A DNA stretch of 64,000 nt from Bacillota bacterium (lineage in GTDB: Bacteria > Bacillota > Clostridia > Oscillospirales > Oscillospiraceae), in contig JAUNCL010000004.1 of NCBI GenBank assembly GCA_030535235.1, forward strand, positions 45,666 to 109,665, given 5' to 3'. The position numbers and the translations under genes are program-made. How positions within the stretch are numbered: position 1 is the first letter of the stretch; every line of letters begins with the position of its first letter. Shown in pieces: positions 25,815 to 34,978 of the stretch. The notes beneath the pieces are model-generated. The model was given only the letters and a program-made list of their open reading frames with translations, did not search any database and had not been told where the DNA came from.

Positions 25815-27089
25815 TCAGTTCCCTCCTTCTTCCTGCCAGGCGATCTCTCCGGCGGAGAGGGTCAGCAGGCATTTTCCAAACACGGTCCGGCCGGCAAAGG
25901 GCGTACTCTTGCCCATGGACAAAAAGTCCGCCGGGTCCACCGTGTAGCTTGCGTCCAGGTCAAAGACCGTCAGGTCGGCCACGGCCCCCTCCTCCAAGGC
26001 GGAACCAATGCCGAAGCGCCTGGCCGACTTGGTGGACATCAGGTCGATGAGCTGCTCCATGGTCAGGATGCCGGGCTTCACCAACTCAGTGTACAGCACC
26101 GGGAAGGCGGTCTCCAGGCCCACGATGCCAAAGAAGCTCTTCTCCAGCCCTCTGGACTTCTCCTCGGCGGAGTGGGGGGCATGGTCGGTGGCGATCATGT
26201 CCACGGTGCCGTCCAGAATCCCGGCGATGAGGGCCTGACGGTCCTCCTCACTGCGGATGGGCGGGTTCATCTTGAACCGGCCGTCCTCCTGGAGCATGGA
26301 GTCGTTAAAGACCAGGTAGTGGGGGGTGGTCTCGCAGGTCACGTCCAGCCCCTCGGCCTTGGCTTTGCGGACCAGCTCCACGGTCTCCTTGGTGGAGACA
26401 TGGCAGATGTGATAGGCGCAGCCGGTCTGCCGCACCAGCTCCAGGTCCCGCTCCACCTGCTTCCACTCGCTGGCAGAGACGTTTCCCCTGTGGCCATGGG
26501 CCCGGGCGTACTCGCCGTCGTGGATGTAGCCGCCGTTGAGCAGGCTCTCGTCCTCGCAGTGAGCCACGATGATCTTACCCAGGGCCTTGGCCCGGCCCAT
26601 GGCCTCCCGCATCATGTCGTCGCTCTGGACCCCCTTTCCGTCGTCGGAGAAGCCCGCCACATAGGGGGCCATCCCCTCCAGGTCGGCCAGCTCCTGCCCC
26701 TTCTCCCCCACGGTGATGGCGCCGTAGGGGTGGCAGTGGATCACGCTGTCCCGGTCAATGGCCTCCAGCTCGGGCCGCAGGTTTTCCAGGCTGTCGGGCA
26801 CAGGCTTCAGGTTGGGCATGGGACACACCGCAGTGAAGCCTCCGTGGGCCGCCGCCCTGGTCCCCGTTTCGATGGTCTCCTTGTACGAAAAACCCGGCTC
26901 CCGCAGATGCACATGCACATCCACGAAACCGGGGAACAAACAACCATGATCAAATTCAATCACGCGGGCGTCGGAAACAGCGGGAGCTTCCTTGGAAATG
27001 GAAATAATACGACCGTTGTCTACCAGGACAGAGACGTTTTCGGCCGCGCCGTTCCGGAACACCGTCATGTGATTCAGAAGAAGTTTCAT
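25815..27089 (-). CDS. pyrC: Dihydroorotase, class I
   Basis: Cyclises carbamoyl aspartate. 424 residues, amidohydrolase fold. The metal-binding DVHVHLREPG is at about 58, further His residues are in HCHPYGAITVG and YHICHVST, and the catalytic Asp is in MIATDHAPHS at about 305. ATG at 27089 is used because GGGAGGAAG is well placed; upstream in-frame ATGs would lie inside or upstream of the promoter. First gene of the operon. No pyrR-type RNA attenuator was recognised in the leader. Confidence 0.96.
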   Translation of the reverse strand: MKLLLNHMTVFRNGAAENVSVLVDNGRIISISKEAPAVSDARVIEFDHGCLFPGFVDVHVHLREPGFSYKETIETGTRAAAHGGFTAVCPMPNLKPVPDSLENLRPELEAIDRDSVIHCHPYGAITVGEKGQELADLEGMAPYVAGFSDDGKGVQSDDMMREAMGRAKALGKIIVAHCEDESLLNGGYIHDGEYARAHGHRGNVSASEWKQVERDLELVRQTGCAYHICHVSTKETVELVRKAKAEGLDVTCETTPHYLVFNDSMLQEDGRFKMNPPIRSEEDRQALIAGILDGTVDMIATDHAPHSAEEKSRGLEKSFFGIVGLETAFPVLYTELVKPGILTMEQLIDLMSTKSARRFGIGSALEEGAVADLTVFDLDASYTVDPADFLSMGKSTPFAGRTVFGKCLLTLSAGEIAWQEEGGN

Positions 27090-27138
27090 TTTTATCTTCC
27101 TCCCTTGTTTACGCATACGATACGATTCTACTTTGTTC

Positions 27139-27167
27139 ATGGTAACAGATACCGACAATTCTGTCAA
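27139..27167 (-). promoter_or_regulatory. pyr operon promoter
   Basis: Minus-strand TTGACA, 17 nt, TACCAT. A short inverted repeat GACA-N4-TGTC overlaps the -35 element, so a repressor or activator site is possible. Confidence 0.65.
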
Positions 27168-27191
27168 TTCCCAATCCCATGAAAAACCTAT

Positions 27192-27220
27192 TTGACATTT
27201 TGAGGAAAGTAAGGCAAAAT
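27192..27220 (+). promoter_or_regulatory. Possible promoter of the LysR gene
   Basis: TTGACA, 17 nt, CAAAAT. The -35 is perfect but the -10 is weak. It is divergent from the pyr promoter, 25 nt away. Confidence 0.4.
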
Positions 27221-27266
27221 CATATTGTTACTCTTTGCCTTTTCGTCCTTCGGAGGGAATGCAGCT

Positions 27267-28142
27267 ATGCTGAACAAAAAGATCGAATATTTCATCACCC
27301 TGGCCGAGTGCCTGAGCTTTACCCAGGCCGCCGCCGCCCATTCCGTCACCCAAACCGCTATCAGCCAATACATCGCTTCCCTGGAAAACAAGCTCCAGGT
27401 GCGGCTCTTTAACCGGAACGCCCACTCGGTCTCCCTCACCGACGCGGGAAAATACTTCTACGAGCGGGTCACCTTCATGCTCCGGTACTACGACGACACC
27501 AGGAAGCGTCTCATCGCCATCCAGGAGCAATACAGCGGCTATGTGAAGGTGGGGATCGGCATGTATGAATACCGCCGGACCGAGGACTTCTTCTCCCGGT
27601 TCCTCATGGCCCACCCGGAGATCAAGGTGGATATCTTCCAGTACACCTACGGCGCTCTGGTGGAGAAGCTGAAGTCCGGCGAGCTGGATGTGATCCTGGG
27701 CAACATGCTCTGCGAGAATGCCCTGTCCAAGGAGGCCTTCCTCTCCCGGCCCATGTTCGAGAGCTGCAACTATCTGGTGGCCGACAAGGAGATCGCCGCC
27801 AAGTACCCCGAGGGGGACGCCGTAGCCATGCTCCAGAACGAGTGTCTGGTGACCAACTGCGAGGACACCGGTCCCAACTCCATGGAGATGCTACAGGAGA
27901 TGCTACAGCGGGAGTTCGGCGTGGCCCCCGCCCGGGTTTCCCAGACCAACAGCACCAACGCCCAGCTCCTCATGGTCCGGGCCCGCCACGGTGTGGCCAT
28001 CGTCCCCGACCTGCTCCACGACGAGCGGGAGGATAATCTGGTGCGCATCAAGATGAACATGGGGGACATGACCCGGTATGACATGATCCGCCTGGCCGCC
28101 AACAGCAACCCCGCCGCCCAGCTCCTTATGGACTTCAAGTGA
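27267..28142 (+). CDS. LysR-family transcriptional regulator
   Basis: 291 residues: winged helix-turn-helix at 1-60 (AECLSFTQAAAAHSVTQTAI, LENKLQVRLFNRN) and a periplasmic-binding-protein-like effector domain. The ATG at 27267 follows CGGAGGGA. It is divergent from pyrC and convergent with the TRAP transporter genes. LysR proteins often regulate the divergent neighbour, which would make the pyr operon a candidate target, but this is inference only. Confidence 0.9.
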   Translation: MLNKKIEYFITLAECLSFTQAAAAHSVTQTAISQYIASLENKLQVRLFNRNAHSVSLTDAGKYFYERVTFMLRYYDDTRKRLIAIQEQYSGYVKVGIGMYEYRRTEDFFSRFLMAHPEIKVDIFQYTYGALVEKLKSGELDVILGNMLCENALSKEAFLSRPMFESCNYLVADKEIAAKYPEGDAVAMLQNECLVTNCEDTGPNSMEMLQEMLQREFGVAPARVSQTNSTNAQLLMVRARHGVAIVPDLLHDEREDNLVRIKMNMGDMTRYDMIRLAANSNPAAQLLMDFK

Positions 28143-28153
28143 TCCAGAACATC

Positions 28154-28196
28154 AAAAAAACGTGCGTTTTCAAACAAGCTGAAAACGCACGTTTTT
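28154..28196. terminator. Bidirectional terminator
   Basis: Long stem with arms AAAAACGTGCGTTTTC and GAAAACGCACGTTTTT between the convergent LysR and TRAP permease genes. Confidence 0.95.
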
Positions 28197-28214
28197 GTTT
28201 TGGAGTTTTTCGGC

Positions 28215-30194
28215 TTATGCCTGGGCGGGGGTATCCGATTTCCGGCCTGCCTTGCTCAGGAAGCAGACGCCAAGAACCAGAACGATACCGATGATATCGG
28301 TCAGAGTACCGGGATAAACCAGGGTCAGGCCGCCGACGATGATGGCCAACCGCTGCCACACCTTCAGGTTGGAGAAGATGTAACCCCGCAGACCTGCCGC
28401 CACACCAAAGACGCCCAAGAAGGCGGTGATGGTGGCCTGGACGGCCTGGAGGATGGTGCAGTCCACGAAGAGCAGGGCCGGGTTCATGCCGAAGCAGTAG
28501 GGCACGATGAAGGCCGCGATGGCCAGCGTGGTGGCCGTGATGGCCGTCTTCATGGGCTTCGACTTGGCGATGGCACTGCCGGCGTAGGCTGCCAAAGCCA
28601 CGGGCGGGGTGATATCGGCCACGATGCCGAAGTAGAAGACGAACATGTGGGCCGCCAGAGGCGCCATGCCCATCTTGATGAGGATGGGGGCGCAGGTGGT
28701 GGCCATGATGACATAGTTGGCGGTGGTGGGAACGCCCATGCCCAGCACGATACAGGTGATCATAGTGAGGAACATGGCGATGAACATGTAACCGCCGGAG
28801 AGGTTCACGATGGCGGAGATCAGCTTGGCGCCAATGCCGGTGGTGGTGATGACGCAGGCGATGGTGCCGGCCACGGCGCAGGCGATACCCACGGTGAGGG
28901 TGGACCGGGCGCCGTTCTCCAGAGCATCAAAGAACCGATGGATGTTGATGCGGGTCTCTTTGTTGAACATGCTCACCACGATGGCCGCGCCGGTGGCCAC
29001 GATGGCGGCCATACTCATGGTGGTCTTCATCATCATGATCACCAGGAGCACCAGAGGCAGAATCAGATAGCCCTTGTGGAGGACCAGCTTGCCGAACTTG
29101 GGCAGATTTTCCCGGGAAATTCCCTTCAGCCCCATGCGCTTTGCCTCCAGATGGACGGCGATAAAGATGCCGGCAAAGTACAGGGCAGCGGGCAGAATGG
29201 CCCGGGCCGCAATGAAGCTATACGGATAGCTGGTGTACTCCACCATCAGGAAGGCGGCCGCGCCCATGATGGGCGGCATGATCTGACCGCCTGTGGAAGA
29301 GGCTGCCTCCACGGCGCCGGCAAATTCCGGCCGGTAGCCATTCTTCTTCATCATGGGAATGGTAACGGAACCGGTGGTCACGGTGTTGCCCACGGAGGAG
29401 CCGGAGACCATGCCGCACAGGGCGGAGGAGATCACGGCCACCTTGGCCGGACCGCCGCTGGAGCTGCCGGCAATGGAGTTGGCCAGCTCTATGAAGAACT
29501 GGGATATCCCCGTTCGCTCCAGGAATGCACCAAATATCACGAACAGAACGATGAAGGTGGAGCAGGCACGGATGGGGGTGCCGATGACACCTTCGGTGGT
29601 GTAAAACAGGTTGTAAATATTCAGGGCCAGAGGTTTTCCCGTAAAGGCCACCATGTAGATGATGAAAGCCGAGGAGACGATGACGATGGGAATACCCACA
29701 GCCCGTCGGCAGGCCTCCAGGGTGACCACCACACCGATGATGCCCACGATCAGGTCCACGGTGTCCAGACGGATGGTATTGGCGATGATCTTATCCAGAT
29801 TGAAGACGAAGTAGAAATAACTACCGCCGCCCAGGACTGCCAGGATCACATCGTACCAGGGGATGTAATTGGGTTTCTTGTGGGCTCCCTTTCGGGAAGG
29901 GAACACAATAAAGGTCAGGAACACCAGAATGCCCACGAAGGACGCACGCTCGATTCTGGTCTCCCAGTCCAGTCCGAAATTCAGAAGAATACTATAAACA
30001 GCAAAGGCCACCAGCATGTAGCGCACAACGACCCTGGGGATCCCATCCCAAATCCGGATGTTGGACTCCCGGTCGTACTTCTCCATGACCGCTTGGACGT
30101 CGGCTTCGGTCGTGGCCTCTTCTTCTGCCGCGATGTTGGTATACTCGAACTCAGTGGCCGGGTCTTTGGCTGATTTTTTTCCAAACAGCGGCAC
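28215..30194 (-). CDS. TRAP transporter fused permease (TAXI type, 4TM-12TM)
   Basis: 659-residue membrane protein fusing the small (DctQ-like) and large (DctM-like) permease subunits, as in TAXI-TRAP systems. About 16 hydrophobic stretches after a 55-residue charged N-terminus. Conserved segments include GGQIMPPIMGAAAFLMVEYT and GMGVPTTANYVIMATT. GTG start at 30194 with AAGGAGG upstream. Works with the binding protein and DUF1850 protein encoded just upstream; couples solute uptake to an ion gradient. The solute is not identifiable. Confidence 0.93.
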   Translation of the reverse strand: MPLFGKKSAKDPATEFEYTNIAAEEEATTEADVQAVMEKYDRESNIRIWDGIPRVVVRYMLVAFAVYSILLNFGLDWETRIERASFVGILVFLTFIVFPSRKGAHKKPNYIPWYDVILAVLGGGSYFYFVFNLDKIIANTIRLDTVDLIVGIIGVVVTLEACRRAVGIPIVIVSSAFIIYMVAFTGKPLALNIYNLFYTTEGVIGTPIRACSTFIVLFVIFGAFLERTGISQFFIELANSIAGSSSGGPAKVAVISSALCGMVSGSSVGNTVTTGSVTIPMMKKNGYRPEFAGAVEAASSTGGQIMPPIMGAAAFLMVEYTSYPYSFIAARAILPAALYFAGIFIAVHLEAKRMGLKGISRENLPKFGKLVLHKGYLILPLVLLVIMMMKTTMSMAAIVATGAAIVVSMFNKETRINIHRFFDALENGARSTLTVGIACAVAGTIACVITTTGIGAKLISAIVNLSGGYMFIAMFLTMITCIVLGMGVPTTANYVIMATTCAPILIKMGMAPLAAHMFVFYFGIVADITPPVALAAYAGSAIAKSKPMKTAITATTLAIAAFIVPYCFGMNPALLFVDCTILQAVQATITAFLGVFGVAAGLRGYIFSNLKVWQRLAIIVGGLTLVYPGTLTDIIGIVLVLGVCFLSKAGRKSDTPAQA

Positions 30195-30230
30195 GTTACC
30201 TACCTCCTTTTCTCTTTTGCTCTCTATGCC

Positions 30231-30719
30231 TTACCCCTGCCGGCAGGAGAAGAGCACCTTGCTGCTGCGGCCGCACAGGTCCCGCAGGCTGACGGTCTCC
30301 TCCCCGATCCGAAGGGTATGGTCGGAAATGGTGCCCACCACAGTGACCATGTTGTCCATCTTTTTCTCGATGTTGGAGATGATCATTTCCCCGTTGTCGC
30401 CGTAGGACAGGGTCTCCCCCTCCCCCAGCTCCTCCTCCACGCCGGCGCCGAAGCCGTAGTAGATGCACTGGGTGTTCCAGATCTCTCCCGCCCGGATCTC
30501 ATAGACATCACGGACCGGGCTTTTGTTTACCGAGTGAACGAACTCCACGGAAAAGGTGTCGCCATCTTCCACAGGATAGGCAGCATAGACCTGGCCGCTG
30601 TCCGCGTCGGAGAGGACCAGGCTTGTCCCCCCGGAGCTGCATCCGGGAAGAAAAGCGGCCGCTGTAATGAAGATCATTACGGCGGCCGCGACCGTAGATA
30701 CTTTACGGATCCCGTTCAA
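30231..30719 (-). CDS. DUF1850 lipoprotein of TAXI-TRAP locus
   Basis: 162 residues. Signal peptide with lipobox (FLPGCS, Cys at about 27) and a DUF1850 domain (FSVEFVHSVNKSPVRDVYEI). The family is found next to TAXI-TRAP permeases and its role is unknown. TTG start at 30717-30719 with GGAG at 7-nt spacing. It sits between the binding-protein and permease genes with a 4-nt gap to the former. Confidence 0.85.
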   Translation of the reverse strand: MNGIRKVSTVAAAVMIFITAAAFLPGCSSGGTSLVLSDADSGQVYAAYPVEDGDTFSVEFVHSVNKSPVRDVYEIRAGEIWNTQCIYYGFGAGVEEELGEGETLSYGDNGEMIISNIEKKMDNMVTVVGTISDHTLRIGEETVSLRDLCGRSSKVLFSCRQG

Positions 30720-30723
30720 CGGA

Positions 30724-31719
30724 TTACTCCGCAGTCATTGCACCATTCTCGGTGAAGTACTTGACAGCGCCGGGGTGGAAGGGGATGTCGATGCCGGACA
30801 CGGCGGTATCCAGGCTCAGCTCCTTGCCCTTGGCGTGAGCGGTGCCGATCTCCTCCTGGTTGTCGAAGATGCCCTTGACCAGAGCGTAGATCACGTCCTC
30901 AGGCACATCGTTGCGGGCGATGATGGTAGCCATGACGGCCACAGCGGGGACGTCCTCAGCCACGCACTTGTAGGTGTTGCCGGGGATGACGCCGTAGGTG
31001 TAGAAGCCGTAGTCGCTCATCAGAGCGTCAGCGTGCTCCTGATCCACAGGCAGGACGTTGAAGTCATAGGTGGAAGCCAGCTCGGTCACTGCGGTGGTGG
31101 GATAGCCTGCCACCACGAAAGCGGCGTCGATGGTGCCGTTCTTCAGGGAGTCAGCGGAGTCAGCGAAGCTCTGGTTCTGCTTGGTGATGTCGCTGTCGAT
31201 GTCGATGCCGTAAGCAGCCAGGATCTGACGGGCGTTGAACTCCACGCCGGAGCCTGCGTCGCCCACGCTGACCTTCTTGCCCTTCAGCTGGTCAATGGAA
31301 GTGATGCTCTTGTTGGCGATGATCTGCACGTACTCGGGATAGCAGGACATAACGGCAGAATAGCTCTCCATGGGGTCCTTGCCCTCATACATGTCGGTGC
31401 CGGAGTATGCGTAGTACATCACGTCGTTCTGGACGATGGCCACCTCGTTTGCGCCGGTGTCAACCAGGTCGATGTTGGCAGCGGAAGCGCCGGTGGACTG
31501 AACGTTCAGGTTCAGGGTGTCGGCCAGCTTCTCGTTCAGGACCTGCGCCACCACGCCGGAGAAGCCGTAGTAGGTGCCGGAGGTGCCGCCGGTTGCCATG
31601 TTCAGCGCAACGGGGCCGGACTCGCCCTCGCCGCCCTCGCCGCCGGCAGAGCCGCCGCCGCAGGCGCACAGGCCCAGGGCCATGATGACAGCCATCGTCA
31701 GTGCAAGAATTCTTTTCAT
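30724..31719 (-). CDS. TAXI family TRAP transporter solute-binding protein
   Basis: 331 residues. Lipoprotein signal ending LGLCACG, then a Gly/Glu-rich linker and a TAXI binding domain (ATGGTSGTYYGFSGVVAQVL, NEVAIVQNDVMYYA, GKKVSVGDAGSGVEFNARQI). Members bind small carboxylates or amino acids such as glutamate, but this cannot be resolved here. First gene of the transporter operon, with a strong promoter. Confidence 0.93.
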   Translation of the reverse strand: MKRILALTMAVIMALGLCACGGGSAGGEGGEGESGPVALNMATGGTSGTYYGFSGVVAQVLNEKLADTLNLNVQSTGASAANIDLVDTGANEVAIVQNDVMYYAYSGTDMYEGKDPMESYSAVMSCYPEYVQIIANKSITSIDQLKGKKVSVGDAGSGVEFNARQILAAYGIDIDSDITKQNQSFADSADSLKNGTIDAAFVVAGYPTTAVTELASTYDFNVLPVDQEHADALMSDYGFYTYGVIPGNTYKCVAEDVPAVAVMATIIARNDVPEDVIYALVKGIFDNQEEIGTAHAKGKELSLDTAVSGIDIPFHPGAVKYFTENGAMTAE

Positions 31720-31787
31720 CTGGATAATCCTCCTTAATTTATTGATGTCGCCGAATACAATCTCTGTCTTCAGACTTCACGTTTTCT

Positions 31788-31816
31788 ATTATACATAATT
31801 TGCGTCAAAATTGCAA
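31788..31816 (-). promoter_or_regulatory. Promoter of the TAXI-TRAP operon
   Basis: Minus-strand TTGCAA, 17 nt, TATAAT. The rest of the gap up to 31971 holds no gene or hairpin that I can recognise. Confidence 0.75.
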
Positions 31817-31971
31817 GGTGGTTCTTTTTACATTTCACCTATATTCCGAAAAAAATCCCCCGGTCTCCTTTGGCTATTCTGTTAGACTGCCCTATCTTTT
31901 GCATGAATCCTTGCATTTCTAAGTTTTTTCTCCTTTTCTCAAAATCGGATAAAACTGCATAAAAATCAATG

Positions 31972-33252
31972 TCAACTTTCATTCCGTATCAAAATTGACT
32001 CACTGAGCAGGGCCCAGTTCTGGGGAAAGGGCCGCAGCAGGTTCCAGTAGGCGGCGCCGGACAGGCCCAGCTCCCCGGCCAGGGCCAGCTTGGCCCGGAT
32101 GCTCCGGGCGTCCTCAAACCAGACCTGGTGGAGCTGGCCCCCCCGGGTGTACTGAAAGGTGGGAGACTGAGCGGTCTCGTCAAACCGGATCTCCGCCCCC
32201 ATCCGGGAGGCCAGAAGGACCGCCTCCTGGTTCCCCAGGGTCACGGCCCGCCGTTCCTTCTCATAGGGCAGGATCCAGTCGTAGCCGTAATTGGGGATCC
32301 CCATCTGGATCTTGTCGGGCGGGATCTCCGAGACCGCGTACCGCAGGACGGCCTCCACCTGGGGCAGCGGGGCCACCGCCATGGGGGGACCGTAGGCATA
32401 GCCCCACTCGTAGGTCATCACCAGCACCGAGTCGGCGATGCCGCCAATCACCGGATAGTTATGGGCCGCATACAACAGACCGGGCTGCTGCGCAAAGGTT
32501 TTGGGGGCAAGATCCACATGGAGGAACATGCCCCGGGCATGGAGCCGCGCCCGGGCGTTCTCCAAAAAGGCAAAATAGGCCTGGGCGTCCGATTCCGCGA
32601 TATACTCAAAATCGGAATCCAGCCCCCGGTATCCCTTCTCCTCCATCACCGCCATCAGATGATCCAGCACCTGATCCTGGAGGGTCTGGTTCTGAAAGAG
32701 ATTGGAGGCCCGCTGGGTGGAGAAATTCCCGCTCTCGTCGATGGAGGTCAGCACCAGGACGGGGACCGCCCCAAACAGGGCCGCCTCCTCCAGGAGCCAG
32801 CCGTCGTCGGGGACCACCAGGGTGCCGTCCTCGTGAAAGCCGTAGGAGAAAACCGAAAGCTGGGTGAGAAAGGGCATGGCCTGCCGCAGGACCCCCAGGC
32901 GGGTGTGGGTGTAGGCGTAACCGTTGATGGTAAAGGGCCCCAGCCGTTCCCCCGCCCCCACCAGGCCGGTGGTCAGCACCTCTCCAGGGTACAGAGGAAA
33001 ACCCTGGGCCAGGACCGGGTTATAGCGGATCAGTTCCAGCACCGGGACCCCGGTCTGCCCGGAGATGGAATAGAGACTGTCCCCGGGCCGGACGGTATAG
33101 GTCCCGCTGGGGATCAGGATCACCAGGGCCTGCCCGGGGACGAGCCCCTGGTCGGCCAGCAGGCCGTTGTCGCTGCGCAGCCGCTCCACGGAGACCCCGT
33201 ACTCTAATGCGATCTGTGAAAGGGTGTCTCCCCTCTTTACTACATAGATCAT
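31972..33252 (-). CDS. Spore peptidoglycan hydrolase, LysM-LysM-GH18 (SleL/YaaH-like)
   Basis: 426 residues: two LysM domains at about 1-46 (YVVKRGDTLSQIALEYGVS) and 50-95 (YTVRPGDSLYSISGQTGV), then a GH18 domain. The catalytic segment is GLDSDFEYI, with the acid Glu as in the SleL cortical fragment-lytic group. No signal peptide, as for Bacillus SleL and YaaH, which are deposited in the spore from the mother cell. Acts as N-acetylglucosaminidase on cortex fragments. The upstream gap has no clear sigma-A promoter, consistent with a sporulation-specific promoter, though I could not define one. Confidence 0.85.
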   Translation of the reverse strand: MIYVVKRGDTLSQIALEYGVSVERLRSDNGLLADQGLVPGQALVILIPSGTYTVRPGDSLYSISGQTGVPVLELIRYNPVLAQGFPLYPGEVLTTGLVGAGERLGPFTINGYAYTHTRLGVLRQAMPFLTQLSVFSYGFHEDGTLVVPDDGWLLEEAALFGAVPVLVLTSIDESGNFSTQRASNLFQNQTLQDQVLDHLMAVMEEKGYRGLDSDFEYIAESDAQAYFAFLENARARLHARGMFLHVDLAPKTFAQQPGLLYAAHNYPVIGGIADSVLVMTYEWGYAYGPPMAVAPLPQVEAVLRYAVSEIPPDKIQMGIPNYGYDWILPYEKERRAVTLGNQEAVLLASRMGAEIRFDETAQSPTFQYTRGGQLHQVWFEDARSIRAKLALAGELGLSGAAYWNLLRPFPQNWALLSESILIRNES

Positions 33253-33317
33253 AAAACCCCTCCCGTTCTACGTGAATCCTTTTCACACTATGCGAACAGA
33301 GCGAAGGACATGCAGAA

Positions 33318-33344
33318 GCCCTCGGACTCCCGGGAGCCGAGGGC
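33318..33344. terminator. Hairpin downstream of the acyl-CoA ligase gene
   Basis: Stem GCCCTCGG/CCGAGGGC, with a self-complementary loop. The T-run on the minus strand is poor, so terminator function is uncertain. Confidence 0.4.
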
Positions 33345-33363
33345 ATTTTCCTGCTTGATGCTG

Positions 33364-34977
33364 TTATTCGCTCAGATGGGTCTCCAGCTCCAGCGCCCGG
33401 TAGTCCAGCTTTCCCCGCTCCGTAAGGGGCAGGGCCGGACGGAAGAAATAGGCCGCCGGAATGAGATAGGTGTTCAGGTGGGCTTTGCAGTGGGTGCGGA
33501 GGGCCTGCTCCACTACCGCCGGGTCCTCCCCTGCCCGGACCACCACATGGGCCACCGGCAGAGTCTCCCCGCCGGGGCTTTGCCCGCCCACCACGGCGCA
33601 GGCCTCCACCTGGGGACTTTGGAGCAGACAGTCCTCAATGACGCTGGGGAAGATCTTAAAACCGTTCCGGGAGATCATCCGCTTTGTCCGACCGGTGACT
33701 ACCACGCTGCCGTCGGCCTCCAGATAGCCGATGTCCTTGGTCCAGATCCAGCGCTTACCCTCCGGGCCGGGCTTCCACACCTGGCTGTCGGCCTCGGGCA
33801 TGGCGTAGTAGCCGTTCATGACGGTATCACTATGAATAAGAAGCTCCCCCTGTTTCCCCGGGGGAAGGGCCTCCCCCGTGTCCGGGTTCACGGCGGTGAT
33901 CCGGCAGCCGGGCAGGGGACGGCCCACGTTGCCCTCCTGCCGCCAGGGGCCGTAGTTCAGGCAGACGATGCCGCACACCTCGGACATGCCGTATTCCTTC
34001 ACCAGCCGGGCCGTGCAGCCCCGCCGGGCCAGGAAGTCGTTCACCCGCCGCTCCGTCTCAGCGGACATGGCGTCGCCGCCGCTGCGGGGATTTTTCAAAA
34101 AGGACAGGTCGGCGTCCTGCACTGCGGGGCTGGTCAGCAGAAGCTGCCAGTAAGAGGTGGTGCCGCTGACCTGCTCCGGCCGGTACCGCAGGAGGAGCTC
34201 TCCCAGCTGGTCAGGCCGGAACATGGGAACCAGAATGACCTCCATTCCCAGGCACAGGGGGACGTGGATGCACTGGCACAGCCCAAAGGCCGCAAAAGGG
34301 GGCAGCAGGGTCAGGTTGGCCCCCCTGCCGTGCTCGGTTCCCGACCGGGTGTACTGCATCAGCGAAGCCCGAAAGGCCCGCCGGGAGAGCATGACCCCCT
34401 TGGCCGGTCCGGTGGTGCCGCCGGTATAGGTGATAACCGCCGGCTCCTCCCAACGGGTGGCGTCCGGGAGGGTGTCACAGGGTTCTTTTAGAAATTCCGA
34501 CCAGGACAGGCAGCCCTCTCCCCGGCACCGCTCCCAGCTGCCCAGCCGGAGCTTCTCCCCCAGCTTGGGAGAGACATAGGGGGCTAAGGGCAGGCAAACG
34601 AAATGGGCGGCGGGGGCAGCGCCCCGGTTCTCGTACACCTTTCGGAAGGCGGGCTCCAGAATCAGGACCACCCGGGTCTTGGCCCGGGTGAGATAGTCCT
34701 CCACCTCGGAGGGGCTCAGCTTCATGTCCACCCAGTTGGCCACCGCGCCGATCCGGTCGATGGCGTAAAAGGCGGCAATGGTCTCCGGCGTGTTCATGGA
34801 GAGGAGGGTGACAAACTCCCCCGGTTGGACCCCCAAAGCCCGCAGGCCGGCTTCCGCCCGGAGGATCAGCGCGAAAAACTGGCCGAAGGTCAGGCCGTGG
34901 TCCCCGCAGCGGAGGGCCGGCCGGTCCAGGCAGTCCTCCTTCCCCTGCCAGAGGTCGGCATAGATGGCGTGGGACAT
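33364..34977 (-). CDS. Acyl-CoA ligase / AMP-binding enzyme
   Basis: 537 residues, class I adenylate-forming fold. ITYTGGTTGPAKGVMLS (about residue 180) is the ATP loop, LVKEYGMSEVCG the adenine motif, WTKDIGY the ribose-binding Asp, and LTERGKLDYRALE near the C-terminus holds the catalytic Lys. Only weakly like the ligase at the left edge of the window. It starts 1 nt after the stop of a SecB-like gene (TAA C ATG), so it is coupled to it. Substrate unknown. Confidence 0.9.
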   Translation of the reverse strand: MSHAIYADLWQGKEDCLDRPALRCGDHGLTFGQFFALILRAEAGLRALGVQPGEFVTLLSMNTPETIAAFYAIDRIGAVANWVDMKLSPSEVEDYLTRAKTRVVLILEPAFRKVYENRGAAPAAHFVCLPLAPYVSPKLGEKLRLGSWERCRGEGCLSWSEFLKEPCDTLPDATRWEEPAVITYTGGTTGPAKGVMLSRRAFRASLMQYTRSGTEHGRGANLTLLPPFAAFGLCQCIHVPLCLGMEVILVPMFRPDQLGELLLRYRPEQVSGTTSYWQLLLTSPAVQDADLSFLKNPRSGGDAMSAETERRVNDFLARRGCTARLVKEYGMSEVCGIVCLNYGPWRQEGNVGRPLPGCRITAVNPDTGEALPPGKQGELLIHSDTVMNGYYAMPEADSQVWKPGPEGKRWIWTKDIGYLEADGSVVVTGRTKRMISRNGFKIFPSVIEDCLLQSPQVEACAVVGGQSPGGETLPVAHVVVRAGEDPAVVEQALRTHCKAHLNTYLIPAAYFFRPALPLTERGKLDYRALELETHLSE

Positions 34978-34978
34978 G

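Noticed and set aside
25813-25872. N-terminal extension of pyrK to an ATG at 25872
   Set aside because: Overlaps pyrC in a proline/arginine-rich frame; the GTG at 25812 has a good Shine-Dalgarno.
28200-30173. 657-codon open frame antisense to the TRAP permease
   Set aside because: Gly/Asp/His-rich translation, no domain; the permease on the minus strand has normal TM segments and ribosome site.
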